Below, piece after piece: positions 47,216 to 60,216 of a DNA stretch of 64,000 nucleotides (its first letter is position 1; every line of letters starts with the position of its first letter). A model generated the notes under the pieces. It saw only the letters and a list, made by a program, of their open reading frames with translations. It ran no database searches and was not told where the DNA came from. Both the position numbers and the translations under genes were made by a program. This DNA comes from Styela clava (Eukaryota; Chordata; Ascidiacea; Stolidobranchia; Styelidae), in contig NC_135257.1 of NCBI RefSeq assembly GCF_964204865.1, positions 5,224,651 to 5,288,650 on the forward strand. Reading direction: 5' to 3'.

Positions 47216-48043
47216 TCACTGATATGTCGCCAGACTTCTGATATCTCCCCGTCTGCTATAGTTGTCCTGTGGATAAATAATAGGAAATTGAGATTAGACG
47301 AATAGTTGAAAGTTTTGCTTTATGTCGGCTTAATTTCTTGATTGATATACTTACTATTTCTGCTATTGCCTCTTGTGCTGCAAGAGTCTCACAATGCTTA
47401 GACAGGTTTGTCCACAACTTTCACATCTGAAGAAAGAGAGGAGATTTATTAATTTTCGTTAAGAATAAATAAAGCAGTCTATATGATTCAGAATGGAAAA
47501 GCTACTAAATCCAATATCTCATGTTTTATTTAAAAAATATTTTACTGAATTTGGTATATAAACCAACTAATAAAAGGCTTTAGTCAGAAAATTACAAGCA
47601 TTCGTGGCTCCAAATACTTGAGAAATCAGACTATACAATATAGACCGGTATGAGTGAAATGTTAGGTGAACTTGTTAACACTTTGATTCAATACGCAAAT
47701 AAAAGTGAATGCGTAATAGTATGTTACAATGAGCAGCAATCAACAATGAGTATATATCCTCACTGGTTAAAAAAATCTAACTGGAGGTGCATGAACTATT
47801 TGAAACCATAAGGGGTAAGTAAATATGTAATTTCGGCAAATGGGCAACTACGTACCGTACTGAATTAATAACTTCGTAGTATTTGACAAAGGCTGGCTTT
47901 CACACATGTACTTAACAGTGCGATGCCCGGGTGTGATATACAACAATAGTATTCACCTTACCTTTTACCGATTTCTTTTTACCCCAACTTTCAAAAATAT
48001 CATTAAAATCGACAACAACTGTCAAAGCAGGCACGAACACCAT
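47216..48043 (-). CDS. Candidate three-exon gene for a 66-aa protein, function unknown
   Basis: Exons 47957-48043 (ATG at 48043), 47355-47417 and 47216-47266, all in phase 0, with donors GTGAAT and GTAAGT and acceptors GTGAAAG and TCCACAG. The segments are VFVPALTVVVDFNDIFESWG, LWTNLSKHCETLAAQEAIAE and DNYSRRGDIRSLATYQ. I do not recognise a family. Two weaknesses: a stronger donor (GTAAGG at 47961) and a stronger acceptor (CTTCAG before 47427) exist but break the frame, and exon 3 also has a longer open frame in another phase. The giant inverted element begins about 150 bp upstream of the ATG. Confidence 0.28.
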
Positions 48044-48194
48044 TCGTGCTACGCCTTGAAAGCAGCGCACATCCGCTCGTTTTCGTCTCGTCAAGTATGT
48101 GCATTGGAGCGTGCTATCGAATACGATCTTCGGACAAAAATGCCGGAGTTGCGCATCATGTTGTTTAATGTCATTGTATTATATATACGCTTTG

Positions 48195-48310
48195 GGTAAA
48201 GCTAGCGGCCACTTCAAGCGGACAGTTACCAATTTTTCCAAATTTGAACCCGCCATGTTCCACGACAGTTGTCGCGAATTCACTTAATTGCGGCTACATG
48301 GATGCAAAAA
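48195..48310. repeat. Left outer terminal inverted repeat
   Basis: Matches the reverse complement of 60217-60332 with only scattered differences (for example GTTCCACGAC against GTTTCACGAC). It contains GAACCCGCCATGTT and TCGCGAATTCACTTAATTGC. Confidence 0.92.
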
Positions 48311-51300
48311 ATTTAACTGAGTTGAAGCGTAATTTATGCAAGAAATAATTTTTTCTCATCCAATTCATTAATACGGTGAATTTGATGAAGATATATAAAA
48401 CATATATTAAATTTTAAAACAATTCCACTTTGCGGAAAGTTGGGAAATACCCCCCAATTAAAGGAAAATTTTTAAGAAATTGTCGATATAACTCAGTTAA
48501 AGCGTCATTTATGCAGGAAATAATATTTTCTCATCCAATTCATTAATACAGTGTATTTGGTGGACAAATATAAAATACATATTAAAATTTAAAAAAAATC
48601 CACCGTGCGGAAAGTAGAAAAATTCCCCCCAGTTTAAGAAAAAAATATAGGAAATCTCCAATTTAACTCAGTTAAAGCGTAATTTAGGTAAGAAGGAATT
48701 TTTTCTCATCCAATTCATTATTGCAATGTGTTTGGTGGACAAATATAAAATAGATATTAAAATTAAAAAAAAATCCACCGTGCGGAAAGTAGAGAAATTC
48801 CCCTCAATTTAATGAAAATATTTAGGAAATCGTCTATCCAACTCAGTTAAAGCATAATTTATGCAAGAAAGAATATTTTCTCATCCAATTCATTGATACA
48901 ATATATTTGGTGGAAAAATATAAAATACATATTAAAATTTAAAAAAAATCCACCGTGCGGAAAGTAGGGAAATTCCCCTCAATTTAAGAAAAAAATATAA
49001 GAAAATTGTCAATTTGACTCAGTTAAAGCGTAATTTAGGTAAGAAGGAATTTTTTCTCATCCAATTCATTAATGCAGTGTGTTTGGTGGACAAATATAAA
49101 ATAGATATCGGAATTTTAAAAAAATCCACCATGCGGAAAGTAGGGAAATTCCCCTCAATTTAATGGAAATTTTTAAGAAATCGTCTATTTAACTTAGTTA
49201 AAAAATAATTTATGCAAGAAAGAATATTTTCTCATCCAATTCATTAATACAGTGTATTTGGTGGACAAATATAAAATACATATTGTAATTTAAAAAAAAT
49301 CCACCGTGCGGAAAGTAGGGAAATTCCCCCCAATTTGATGAAAATATTTGAGAAATCGTCTATTTAACTCAGTTAAAGCGTAATTTATTCAAGAAAGAAA
49401 ATTTTCTCATTGAATTCATTTATACGGTGTATTTGGTGGACAAATATAAAATACATATTAAAATTAAAAAAAAATCCACCGTGCGGAAAGTAGGGAAATT
49501 CCCCTCAATTTAATGAAAATATTTAAGAAATCGTCTATCCAACTCAGTTAAAAAATAATTTATGCAAGAAAGAATATTTTCTCATCCAATTCATTAATAC
49601 AGTGTATTTGGTGGAGAAATATAAAATACATATTAAAATTTGAAAAAAATCCACCGTGCGGAAAGTAGGGAAATTCCCCTCAATTGAAGAAAAAAATATA
49701 AGAAATCGTCAATTTGACTCAGTTAAAGCGTGATTTAGGTAAGAAGGAGCTTTTCTCATCAAATTCATTAATGCAGTGTTTTTGGTGGAAAAATATAAAA
49801 TACATATTATAATTTAAAAAAAATCCACCGTGCGGAAAGTAGGGAAATCCCCCCAATTGAAGAAAAAAATATAAGAAATCGGCAATTTAACTCAATTAAA
49901 GCGTAATTTAGGTAAGAAGGAATTTTTTCTCATCCAATTCAGTAATGCAGTGTGTTTGGTGGACAAATATAAAATACATATTAAAATTTAAAAAATCCAC
50001 CTTGCGGAAAGTAGGGAATTCCCCCTCAATTAAAAAATATATATAAGAAATCGTCAATTTGATTCAGTTAAAGCGTAATTTAGGTAAGAAGGAATTTTTT
50101 CTCATCCAATTCATTAATGCAGTGTGTTTGGTGGACAAATATAAAATACATATCAAAAGTTAAAAAAAATTCACCATGCGGAAAGTAGGGAAATTCGGTA
50201 CTCTCGAAATATGGACACAAAGATGACGCACAACCTGAATATAAAAGATGTACCAGGATAGGTTCAGATTTAGAATGTAGATTGTACGCTTTTGGGAGCG
50301 CAGGGAATAACCCATTTATGCAAAAAATAATTTTTTCTCATCCAATTTATTGATACAGTGTATTTGGTGGACGAATATAAAATACATATTGAAATTAAAA
50401 AAAAATCCACCGTGCGGAAAGTGGGGAAATTCCCCCCAATTTAATGGAAATATTTAAGAAATCGTCTATCCAACTCAGTTAAAGCATAATTTATGCAAGA
50501 AAGAATATGTTCTCATCAAATTCATTAATACAATGTATTTGGTGGACAGATATAAAATACATATTAAAATTTAAAAAAAATCCACCGTGCGGAAAGTAGG
50601 GAAATTCCCCCCAATTTGATGAAAATATTTGAGAAATCGTCTATCCAACTCAGTTAAAGCATAATTTATGCAAGAAAGAATATGTTCTCATCAAATTCAT
50701 TAATACAATGTATTTGGTGGACAGATATAAAATACATATTAAAATTTAAAAAAAATCCACCGTGCGGAAAGTGGGGAAATTCCCCCCAATTTAATGGAAA
50801 TATTTAGGAAATCGTCTATCCAACCCAGTTAAAGCATAATTTATGCAAGAAAGAATATGTTCTCATCCAATTCATTATTACAGTGTATTTGGTGGACGAA
50901 TATAAAATACATATTAAAATTTAAAAAAAATCCACCGTGCGGAAAGTAGGGAAATTCTTCCCAATTTGATGAAAATATTTGAAAAATCGTCTATTTAACT
51001 CAGTTAAAGCGTAATTTATCCAAGAAAGAATCTTTTCTCATCCAATTCATTAATACGGTATATTTGGTGGACAAATATGAAATACATATTAAAATTTAAA
51101 AAAAATCCACCGTGCGGAAAGTAGGGAAATTCGGTACTCTCGAAATATGGACACAAAGATGACGCACAACCTGAATATAAAGGGTGTACCAGGATAGGTT
51201 CAGATTTAGAATCTAGATTGTACGCTTTTGGGAGCGCAGGGAATAACCCATTTATGCAAAAAATAATTTTTTCTCATCCAATTTATTAATACAGTGTATT

Positions 51301-51740
51301 TGGTGGACGAATATAAAATACATATTAAAATTTAAAAAAAATCCACCTTGCGGAAAGTAGGGAAATTCCCCCCAATTTGATGAAAATATTTGAGAAATCG
51401 TCTATTTAACTCAGTTAAAGCGTAATTTATCCAAGAAAGAATATTTTCTCATCCAATTCATTAATACGGTGTATTTGGTGGACGAATATAAAATACATAT
51501 TAAAATTTAAAAAAAATCCACCGTGCGGAAAGTAGGGAAATTCCCCCCAATTTGATGAAAATATTTGAGAAATCGTCTATTTAACTCAGTTAAAGCGTAA
51601 TTTATCCAAGAAAGAATATTTTCTCATCCAGTTCATTAATACAGTGTATTTGATGGTGATATATAAAACGAATATTAAATTTTAAAAATATTTCACCGTG
51701 CGGAAAGTTGGGAAATTCCCCTAACTTATGTTAAAATCAA
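48310..51740. repeat. Left array of ~175-bp tandem units
   Basis: Roughly 18-20 units, each with AACTCAGTTAAAGCGTAATT, TTCTCATCCAATTCATTAAT, a TGTATTTGGTGGACAAATAT block and TCCACCGTGCGGAAAGTAGG, the last recurring every 174-176 bp (for example near 48601, 48775 and 48950). Two copies of a 115-bp module (50196-50310 and 51132-51246) interrupt the array 936 bp apart. No protein frame; sequence divergence among units is a few to ~15 percent by eye. Confidence 0.93.
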
Positions 51741-53160
51741 CGGAATCGTAAATTTATATAAATTAAAGCGAAATCTTGTCATATTTATTGATCATTCCCA
51801 TTCTCCTCCATAACTAAATATTATTTTTGAAGTTTTATCATGTTCTTATTTCATTTTATTGGTTTACACTACAACCTCGTAACACCCCCTCTCACTCCAT
51901 CTCAGTAGTAACTTATGCTGGTATCTTTGGGTCACCTTCGGTGAACGTGCAGCCTTAACCCAGTACATCAGCAGCCTAAATCAGAATAGTATTGTCAACC
52001 TTAACAGATGAGGTGGCATCATCAAGATTAGTAACGATTTGACACTTATGGCGCTTCATTTGTTATGTCGAATATGTATGTCGCCGAACCGTTTAATGCT
52101 GTTGTTAAAAAATATCTCAGAATTTGAAAGACTGTGAAACTGTATTAAAGAGCTAAAGGAAGTATGGCACACCGTACTAAGACGTTGGAAGAAACGACGA
52201 TACGATCGATAGCAGCCGCTACGATCACTGTAAACGTATGAAGAAACTTTCAATTCCCAAATGAAGTTTTCACATGAATCGATCAACAAATCGTTTTTTA
52301 TTCACCAATCACAAAAAAATGGAAGCAAAAAATATCACGAAAAACTTGTATACAGTAGAAACTCTCCGTACGAAAGGCTCTGGATACGAAAAATCCAACA
52401 ATTCTTTTCCGAAAACTTGCATAGTGATATTTGTTCATTTTAGATTAATTTAATGCAGGGATGTTCAATACAAACCTAATATTTGAATATTGCGACCTTC
52501 GAATATCGTTTTTTTGGTGTTTTTGAGAATACCGAATATGACGCACATTTCCTAGCGCCGTCAAACTTTCGATTTAGAAAAAAATATTCACAGCCATTCC
52601 ATTTTTTATCGCAATTGAAATCAGCCGTGCGCGTCGTGGCACTAAGTTATGGCGCCGTGGGTAGCGCCGACTCAAATCAAGTAAAAACCGACTTAAAAAA
52701 TAAAACAAGTTTTCAGGTCTTAATTCTCCATCAGTGGCGGACGGTAATTTGGGAATCAATCATTTGATTATGACGATGGTAAACAAAGGTACATAAGCAT
52801 ACCGTTCTTAGTTTTTATTCGTTATTACTATGTTCTTCCTTCTTTCCGTATGTTCTTTGTTTATTTATTATGCTGTAATCTAATTCTAACATGTAGTTGT
52901 TGGATTTTAATCATTAATATAATTTATACGAAAATGATGTCCGAGTTTTACGTGGACTTAAAACGGATTAGGGCATTTACAGGTAAAACGCCTTATGTAA
53001 TACGACGGGTCTTCGGAACGAATTAATTTCGTGGGTAGCGCTTCTACTGTATATTCATGGCTCTGTACTCAATGGACAGGTTAACGGGAAATGGCCATTT
53101 GATCTACTTGTTAGTGTCAAGTGGCAACCCTTTGAAACTTATTTTTACATCAAATGCGTT
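51741..53160. other. Left part of the unique core, no gene recognised
   Basis: Non-repetitive DNA inside the giant element, with only short frames. The stretch 52056-52289 (minus) is open for 77 codons but resembles nothing I know. It could hold regulatory sequence or the 3' side of the peptidase gene. Confidence 0.4.
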
Positions 53161-54556
53161 TTAATGCCAACCGGCCTCGTATGCTGGACATTTCCAAAGT
53201 ACGTCCAATATCTCCGCAATATCTCCGTTGTAGCATCCAGCATGAAACCAGCGTGGACACACATCACAGCCAATCTTTAAAAAAAGTCAAAATAACATGA
53301 ATATAAAATTATATATTGCATGTTTATTGAACATCTATTAGGTTACTTACCCATTCTGCTTCTCCCGTCTCCCCACAAAAACTGCAGTACGTCTCCACGC
53401 AGTCTGTCAGAAATGTATTTTTTAACTGCGTAATGTTTAGATAATTATCTAAATATCAAATATTCATTTCGTCATACCGGAATTCTGAATCACCCAACTG
53501 GCAATTTTCGCCCTTTCATCGATTGGTGAAACAACATGGATGCTTTTAGTTTCCAGCATCATCCAAGCGAACTGCAATCGAATATATGCCAAAGAACCAA
53601 TAGACAAAATAAGTTGTTTCAAAATAACGCAAAATAGTGTGAAGAAAATCATGAGAATGTTGTTTGGTATATGAAAATAAATTAATCAATTCTTATGGAA
53701 CAATTTCTTGTGAATAAATTGACAAAGAACATATACTGATGTATGGATAATTAAATTTGTATGACTTCCTATATACCTTTATCACGTAAATTCCACAATC
53801 CCTCTGAATGGGATGTTCAGTAACCGTTGGTGTCCAGTTTTCGCATTCTTTTCGTAAATTCATCCAGTTTCTGTGTGTTGTAACGTGTGTAAATTCAGTT
53901 TTACTAATATACTTTTCATGTAACTTCATTTTTAAAAATCAATACTTTTCATTCAATTTCAATGTCATTCACAATTGTCAATGTCATTCCAATTGTAAAT
54001 ACAGTTTGTTACTGGTACAATGTGATTATGTAGTTCATATATTACTTGTAAGAACAGGACACGTTTTTACGAAAACAGCCGAATACTTTCAACAAGAGAA
54101 ATAGAATATTAAAAATAAAGGACTGGATAACTGTAAAGAAGATAATTTAAAAAAATCCACTCCAGGATTTGAAAGCGATCTGGCAACAGTGAAGTAAAGG
54201 TTTATTGAGTTTCTACTTTAGCTTGTAGTTGAAATGGCTAACGATAAGATGTATTTCAGGAATTGAACTCACTTATAATTTTTACATGCGTGGGTGGTCT
54301 CTTCAATTGAACTTCCATACGGATTCAGAAAGTAGAAATTAATTCTCGTTGTGTCAATGAATTGCAAAGATATTTTGTTCGAATCAAAATGAAGAATCAA
54401 ATACAAAAAGGCAATATGTAATTTTGCCACAACAATTTCTTATTTATTGAATATTATTAAAATTTCAAAACAAAACTTCATCCTCAGCAAAAGAACCCAG
54501 TGATTTCCATTTATCCTGCACGCAGAAACAATCACGCTATAGTTTCCTAAATTTAA
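53161..54556 (-). CDS. Ulp1/SENP-type (C48) cysteine peptidase with C-terminal PHD finger, partial
   Basis: Exons 5' to 3': 54483-54556, about 54273-54361, 53777-53923, 53478-53571, 53351-53403, 53161-53274 (stop). Exon 1 carries the catalytic His in NGNHWVLLL. Exon 2 has FIDTTRINFYFLNPYGSS, where C48 enzymes usually have the Asp (here Asn). Exon 3 has HPIQRDCGIYVIK, with the catalytic Cys in the Q-x-D-C-G box. Exons 5-6 encode a PHD finger (YCSFCGE, then CDVCPRWFHAGC and WKCPAY), whose last zinc Cys is replaced by Tyr. The last four exons have exact GT-AG sites and matching phases. The joints around exons 1-3 lack clean consensus sites, so the gene may be decaying. The N-terminal part, including any transposase, was not found. 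Such enzymes cleave ubiquitin-like modifiers; Ulp1-like domains also ride in several transposon families. Confidence 0.7.
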
Positions 54557-55149
54557 CTGTAAAACAAATGAGATGATATAAGTATGATATTAAAGTGTTG
54601 TAGGAAAGATGAATATGGACTTTTTAGATAAAAAAACAATGTCGATTTTTCCAACCCTAATTTTGTTTATACCAATGGTTTTCGATCATAGTTCCGCAAG
54701 TATATTCCAGCAGTTTTACATTCAAATCCGAGGTGTTCGGCGTCAAATTGTTTTTTTCATATTTTTGTAACAAAAGTAATCATGAAATCAACTTATACAT
54801 ATCAATTACACCGGGGTTCTCGAGCCTCGGATATATTTATTGGTTGTTTCCTATCCGCCTGAAAAATTAAAAACATCAAAGATTGAAAGATTGACTTACA
54901 TCAGTCATTAGATGGTGATGCATGTTGGTGAAAAACACAACCAGCAATATAACTATCCATAACGTAAACATCACGGCGATTCTTTGTCATCAGTTGAAAG
55001 GAGTAAATAATAGTCTGAACAGTTACAAACGAATTATAAAAATTATTTAATTGCTTGTGATTGAATAAATTATACTTTTATATCCCATTTGGAATCATGT
55101 AGAGGTAGAATTGTTACTGAGTTGTCTGTCGGGAACAGTAGCAGTGAGA
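54557..55149. other. Right part of the unique core
   Basis: Between the first visible peptidase exon and the right array. A minus-strand frame near 54650-54750 is open but has no acceptor, so I do not call it an exon. Nothing else supported. Confidence 0.4.
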
Positions 55150-58100
55150 CGGTCATTTATTCCCTGCGCTCCCAAAAGCGTACAATCTAGATTCTAAATC
55201 TGAACCTATCCTGGTACACCTTTTATATTCAGGTTGTACGTCATCTTTGTGTCCATATTTCGAGAGTACCGAATTTCCCTACTTTCCGCATGGTGGATTT
55301 TTTTTAACTTTTAATATGTATTTTATATTTGTCCACCAAACACACTGCATTGATGAATTGGATGAGAAAAAATTCTTTCTTACCTAAATTACGCTCTAAT
55401 TGAGTTAAATTGCCGATTTCTTATATTTTTTTCTTCAATTGGGGGGAATTTCCCTACTTTCCGCACGGTGGATTTTTTTTAAATTACAATATGTATTTTA
55501 TATTTGTCCACCAAAAACACTGCATTAATGAATTGGATGAGAAAAAACTCCTTCTTACCTAAATTACGCTTTAACTGAGTCAAATTGACGACTTCTTATA
55601 TTTTTTTCTTCAATTGAGGGGAATTTCCCTACTTTCCGCACGGTGGATTTTTTTCAAATTTTAATATGTATTTTATATTTGTCCATAAAATACACTGTAA
55701 TAATGAATTAGATGAGAAAATATTCTTTCTTGCATAAATTATTTTTTAACTGAGTTGGATAGACGATTTCTTAAATATTTTCATTAAATTGAGGGGAATT
55801 TCCCTACTTTCCGCATGGTGGATTTTTTTTAAATTTTAATATGTATTTTATATTTGTCCACCAAATAAACCGTATTAATGAATTGGATGAGAAAATATTC
55901 TTTCTTGGATAAATCACGCTTTAACTGAGTTAAATAGACGATTTTTCAAATATTTTCATCAAATTGGGGGGAATTTCCCTACTTTCCGCACGGTGGATTT
56001 TTTTTAAATTTTAATATGTATTTTATATTTGTCCACCAAATATACCGTATTAATGAATTGGATGAGAAAATATACTTTCCTGCATAAATTATTTTTTAAC
56101 TGAGTTGGATGGACGATTTCTCAAATATTTTCATCAAATTGGGGGGAATTTCCCTACTTTCCGCACGGTGGATTTTTTTTAAATTTTAATATGTATTTTA
56201 TATTCGTCCACCAAATACACTGTATTAATGAATTGGATGAGAAAATATTCTTTCCTGCATAAATTATTTTTTAACTGAGTTGGATGGACGATTTCTCAAA
56301 TATTTCCATTAAATTGGGGGGAATTTCCCTACTTTCCGCACGGTGGATTTTTTTTAATTTTAATATGTATTTTATATCTGTCCACCAAATACATTGTATT
56401 AATGAATTTGATGAGAAAATATTTTTTCTTTCATAAATTATGCTTTAACTGAGTTGGATAGACGATTTCTTAAATATTTCCATTAAATTGGGGGGAATTT
56501 CCCCACTTTCCGCACGGTGGATTTTTTTTAAATTTTAATATGTATTTTATATTTGTCCACCAAATATACCGTATCAATGAATTGGATGAGAAAATATACT
56601 TTCCTGCATAAATTATTTTTTAACTGAGTTGGATGGACGATTTCTCAAAAATTTTCATCAAATTGGGGGGAATTTCCCTACTTTCCGCAAGGTGGATTTT
56701 TTTTAAATTTTATTATGTATTTTATATTCGTCCACCAAATACACTGTATTAATGAATTGGATGAGAAAATATTCTTTCCTGCATAAATTATTTTTTAACT
56801 GAGTTGGATGGACGATTTCTCAAATATTTCCATTAAATTGGGGGGAATTTCCCTACTTTCCGCACGGTGGATTTTCTTTAAATTTTAATATGTATTTTAT
56901 ATCTGTCCACCAAATACATTGTATTAATGAATTTGATGAAAAAATATTTTTTCTTGCATAAATTATGCTTTAACTGAGTTGGATAGACGATTTCTTAAAT
57001 ATTTCCATTAAATTGGGGGGAATTTCCCCACTTTCCGCACGGTGGATTTTTTTAAAATTTTAATATGTATTTTATATTCGTCCACCAAATACACTGTATC
57101 AATAAATTGGATGAGAAAAAATTAATTTTTGCATAAATGGGTTATTCCCTGCGCTCCCAAAAGCGTACAATCTAGATTCTAAATCTGAACCTATCTTGGT
57201 ACACCTTTTATATTCAGGTTGTGCGTCATCTTTGTGTCCATATTTCGAGAGTACCGAATTTCGCTACTTTCCGCATGGTGGATTTTTTTCAACTTTTAAT
57301 ATGTATTTTATATTTGCCCACCAAACAAACTGCATTAATGAATTGGATGAGAAAAAATTCCTTCTTACCTAAATTACGCTTTAACTGAGTCAAATTGACG
57401 ATTTCTTATATATATTTTTTAATTGAGGGGGAATTCCCTACTTTCCGCACGGTGGATTTTTTTTAAATTTTAATATGTATTTTATATTTGTCCACCAAAC
57501 ACACTGCATTAATGAATTGGATGAGAAAAAATTCCTTCTTACCTAAATCACGGTTTAATTGAGTTAAATTGCCGATTTCTTATATTTTTTTCTTCAATTG
57601 GGGGGAATTTCCCTACTTTCCGCACGGTGGATTTTTTTTAAATTATAATATGTATTTTATATTTGTCCACCAAAAACACTGCATTAATGAATTGGATGAG
57701 AAAAAACTCCTTCTTACTTAAATTACGCTTTAACTGAGTCAAATTGACGATTTCTTATACTTTTTTCTTCAATTGAGGGGAATTTCCCTACTTTCCGCAC
57801 GGTGGATTTTTTTCAAATTTTAATATGTATTTTATATTTGTCCACCAAATACACTGTATCAATGAATTGGATGAGAAAATATTCTTTCTTGCATAAATTA
57901 TTTTTTAACTGAGTTGGATAGACGATTTCTTTAATATTTTCATTAAATTGAGGGGAATTTCCCTACTTTCCGCACGGTGGATTTTTTTTAAATTTTAATA
58001 TGTATTTTATATTTGTCCACCAAATACACCGTATTAATGAATTGGATGAGAAAATATTCTTTCTTGAATAAATTATTTTTTAACTGAGTTGGATAGACGA

Positions 58101-60080
58101 TTTCTCAACTATTTTCATTAAATTGAGGGGAATTTCCCTACTTTCCGCACGGTGGATTTTTTTTAAATTTTGATATCTATTTTATATTTGTCTACCAAAC
58201 ACACTGCATTAATGAATTGGATGAGAAAAAATTCCTTCTTACCTAAATTACGCTTTAACTGAGTCAAATTGACAATTACTTATATTTTTTTCTTCAATTG
58301 AGGGGAATTTCCCTACTTTCCGCACGGTGGATTTTTTTTAAATTTTAATATGTATTTTATATTTGTCCACCAAATATATTGTATAAATGAATTGGATGAG
58401 AAAATATTCTTTCTTGCATAAATTATGCTTTAACTGAGTTGGATAGACGATTTCTTAAATATTTCCATTAAATTGGGGGGAATTTCCCCACTTTCCGCAC
58501 GGTGGATTTTTTTAAAATTTTAATATGTATTTTATATTCGTCCACCAAATACACTGTATCAATAAATTGGATGAGAAAAAATTAATTTTTGCATAAATGG
58601 GTTATTCCCTGCGCTCCCAAAAGCGTACAATCTAGATTCTAAATCTGAACCTATCTTGGTACACCTTTTATATTCAGGTTGTGCGTCATCTTTGTGTCCA
58701 TATTTCGAGAGTACCGAATTTCGCTACTTTCCGCATGGTGGATTTTTTTCAACTTTTAATATGTATTTTATATTTGCCCACCAAACACACTGCATTAATG
58801 AATTGGATGAGAAAAAATTCCTTCTTACCTAAATTACGCTTTAACTGAGTCAAATTGACGATTTCTTATATATATTTTTTAATTGAGGGGGAATTCCCTA
58901 CTTTCCGCACGGTGGATTTTTTTTAAATTTTAATATGTATTTTATATTTGTCCACCAAACACACTGCATTAATGAATTGGATGAGAAAAACTTCCTTCTT
59001 ACCTAAATCACGGTTTAATTGAGTTAAATTGCCGATTTCTTATATTTTTTTCTTCAATTGGGGGGAATTTCCCTACTTTCCGCACGGTGGATTTTTTTTA
59101 AATTATAATATGTATTTTATATTTGTCCACCAAAAACACTGCATTAATGAATTGGATGAGAAAAAACTCCTTCTTACTTAAATTACGCTTTAACTGAGTC
59201 AAATTGACGATTTCTTATACTTTTTTCTTCAATTGAGGGGAATTTCCCTACTTTCCGCACGGTGGATTTTTTTCAAATTTTAATATGTATTTTATATTTG
59301 TCCACCAAATACACTGTATTAATGAATTGGATGAGAAAATATTCTTTCTTGCATAAATTATTTTTTAACTGAGTTGGATAGACGATTTCTTAAATATTTT
59401 CATTAAATTGAGGGGAATTTCCCTACTTTCCGCACGGTGGATTTTTTTTAAATTTTGATATGTATTTTATATTTGTCCACCAAATACACCGTATCAATGA
59501 ATTAGATGAGAAAATATTCTTTCTTGAATAAATTATTTTTTAACTGAGTTGGATAGACGATTTCTCAAATATTTTCATTAAATTGAGGGGAATTTCCCTA
59601 CTTTCCGCACGGTGGATTTTTTTTAAATTTTGATATCTATTTTATATTTGTCCACCAAACACATTGCATTAATGAATTGGATGAGAAAAAATTCCTTCTT
59701 ACCTAAATTACGCTTTAACTGAGTTAAATCAGAGATTTCCTATATTTTTTTCTTAAACTGGGGGGAATTTTTCTACTTTCCGCAAGGTGGATTTTTTTTA
59801 AATTTTAATATGTATTTTATATTTGTCCACCAAATTCACTGTATTAATGAATTGGATGAGAAAATATTATTTCCTGCATAAATGACGCTTTAACTGAGTT
59901 ATATTGACAATTTCTTAAAAATTTTCCTTTAATTGGGGGGTATTTCCCAACTTTCCGCATAGTGGAATTGTTTTAAAATTTAATATATGTTTTATATATC
60001 TTCATCAAATTCACTGTATTAATGAATTGGATGAGAAAAAATTATTTCTAGCATAAATTACGCTTTAACTCAGTTGAATT
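55150..60080. repeat. Right array of ~175-bp tandem units (inverted relative to the left)
   Basis: Roughly 26-28 units, the inverse of the left array (CCTACTTTCCGCACGGTGGA, ATTAATGAATTGGATGAGAA). It contains three copies of the 115-bp module (55157-55271, 57142-57256, 58602-58716) and a 1460-bp higher-order duplication. The right array is about 1.5 kb longer than the left, the length of one such higher-order unit. Confidence 0.93.
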
Positions 60081-60216
60081 TTAGATTTTGTCGATAAATG
60101 AGCTTCTGAGCAATAATTCATTTTATCGAGGAAAAAATGTGTTGTTTCAATCATTTTTGTTTTTTATTATGTTTCAGGTCTGTCGTCAGTTTCAAAAAGG
60201 GAGAATCACCTAATTT

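Noticed and set aside
47005-47241. Plus-strand 78- and 67-codon overlapping frames
   Set aside because: They overlap in two phases with no codon or family signal and lie antisense to the candidate small gene's last exon.
48310-51740. CRISPR-like regular spacing
   Set aside because: Units are ~175 bp with no short repeat/unique-spacer structure and the genome is eukaryotic; it is a tandem satellite array.
52056-52289. 77-codon frame in the core of the giant element
   Set aside because: No recognisable domain, no splice support and Ser/Tyr-rich composition like random A/T-rich DNA.
54640-54760. Additional peptidase exon ending ENHW
   Set aside because: The segment contains a second HW motif but has no acceptor site, and the neighbouring NHWVLLL exon fits the C48 pattern much better.
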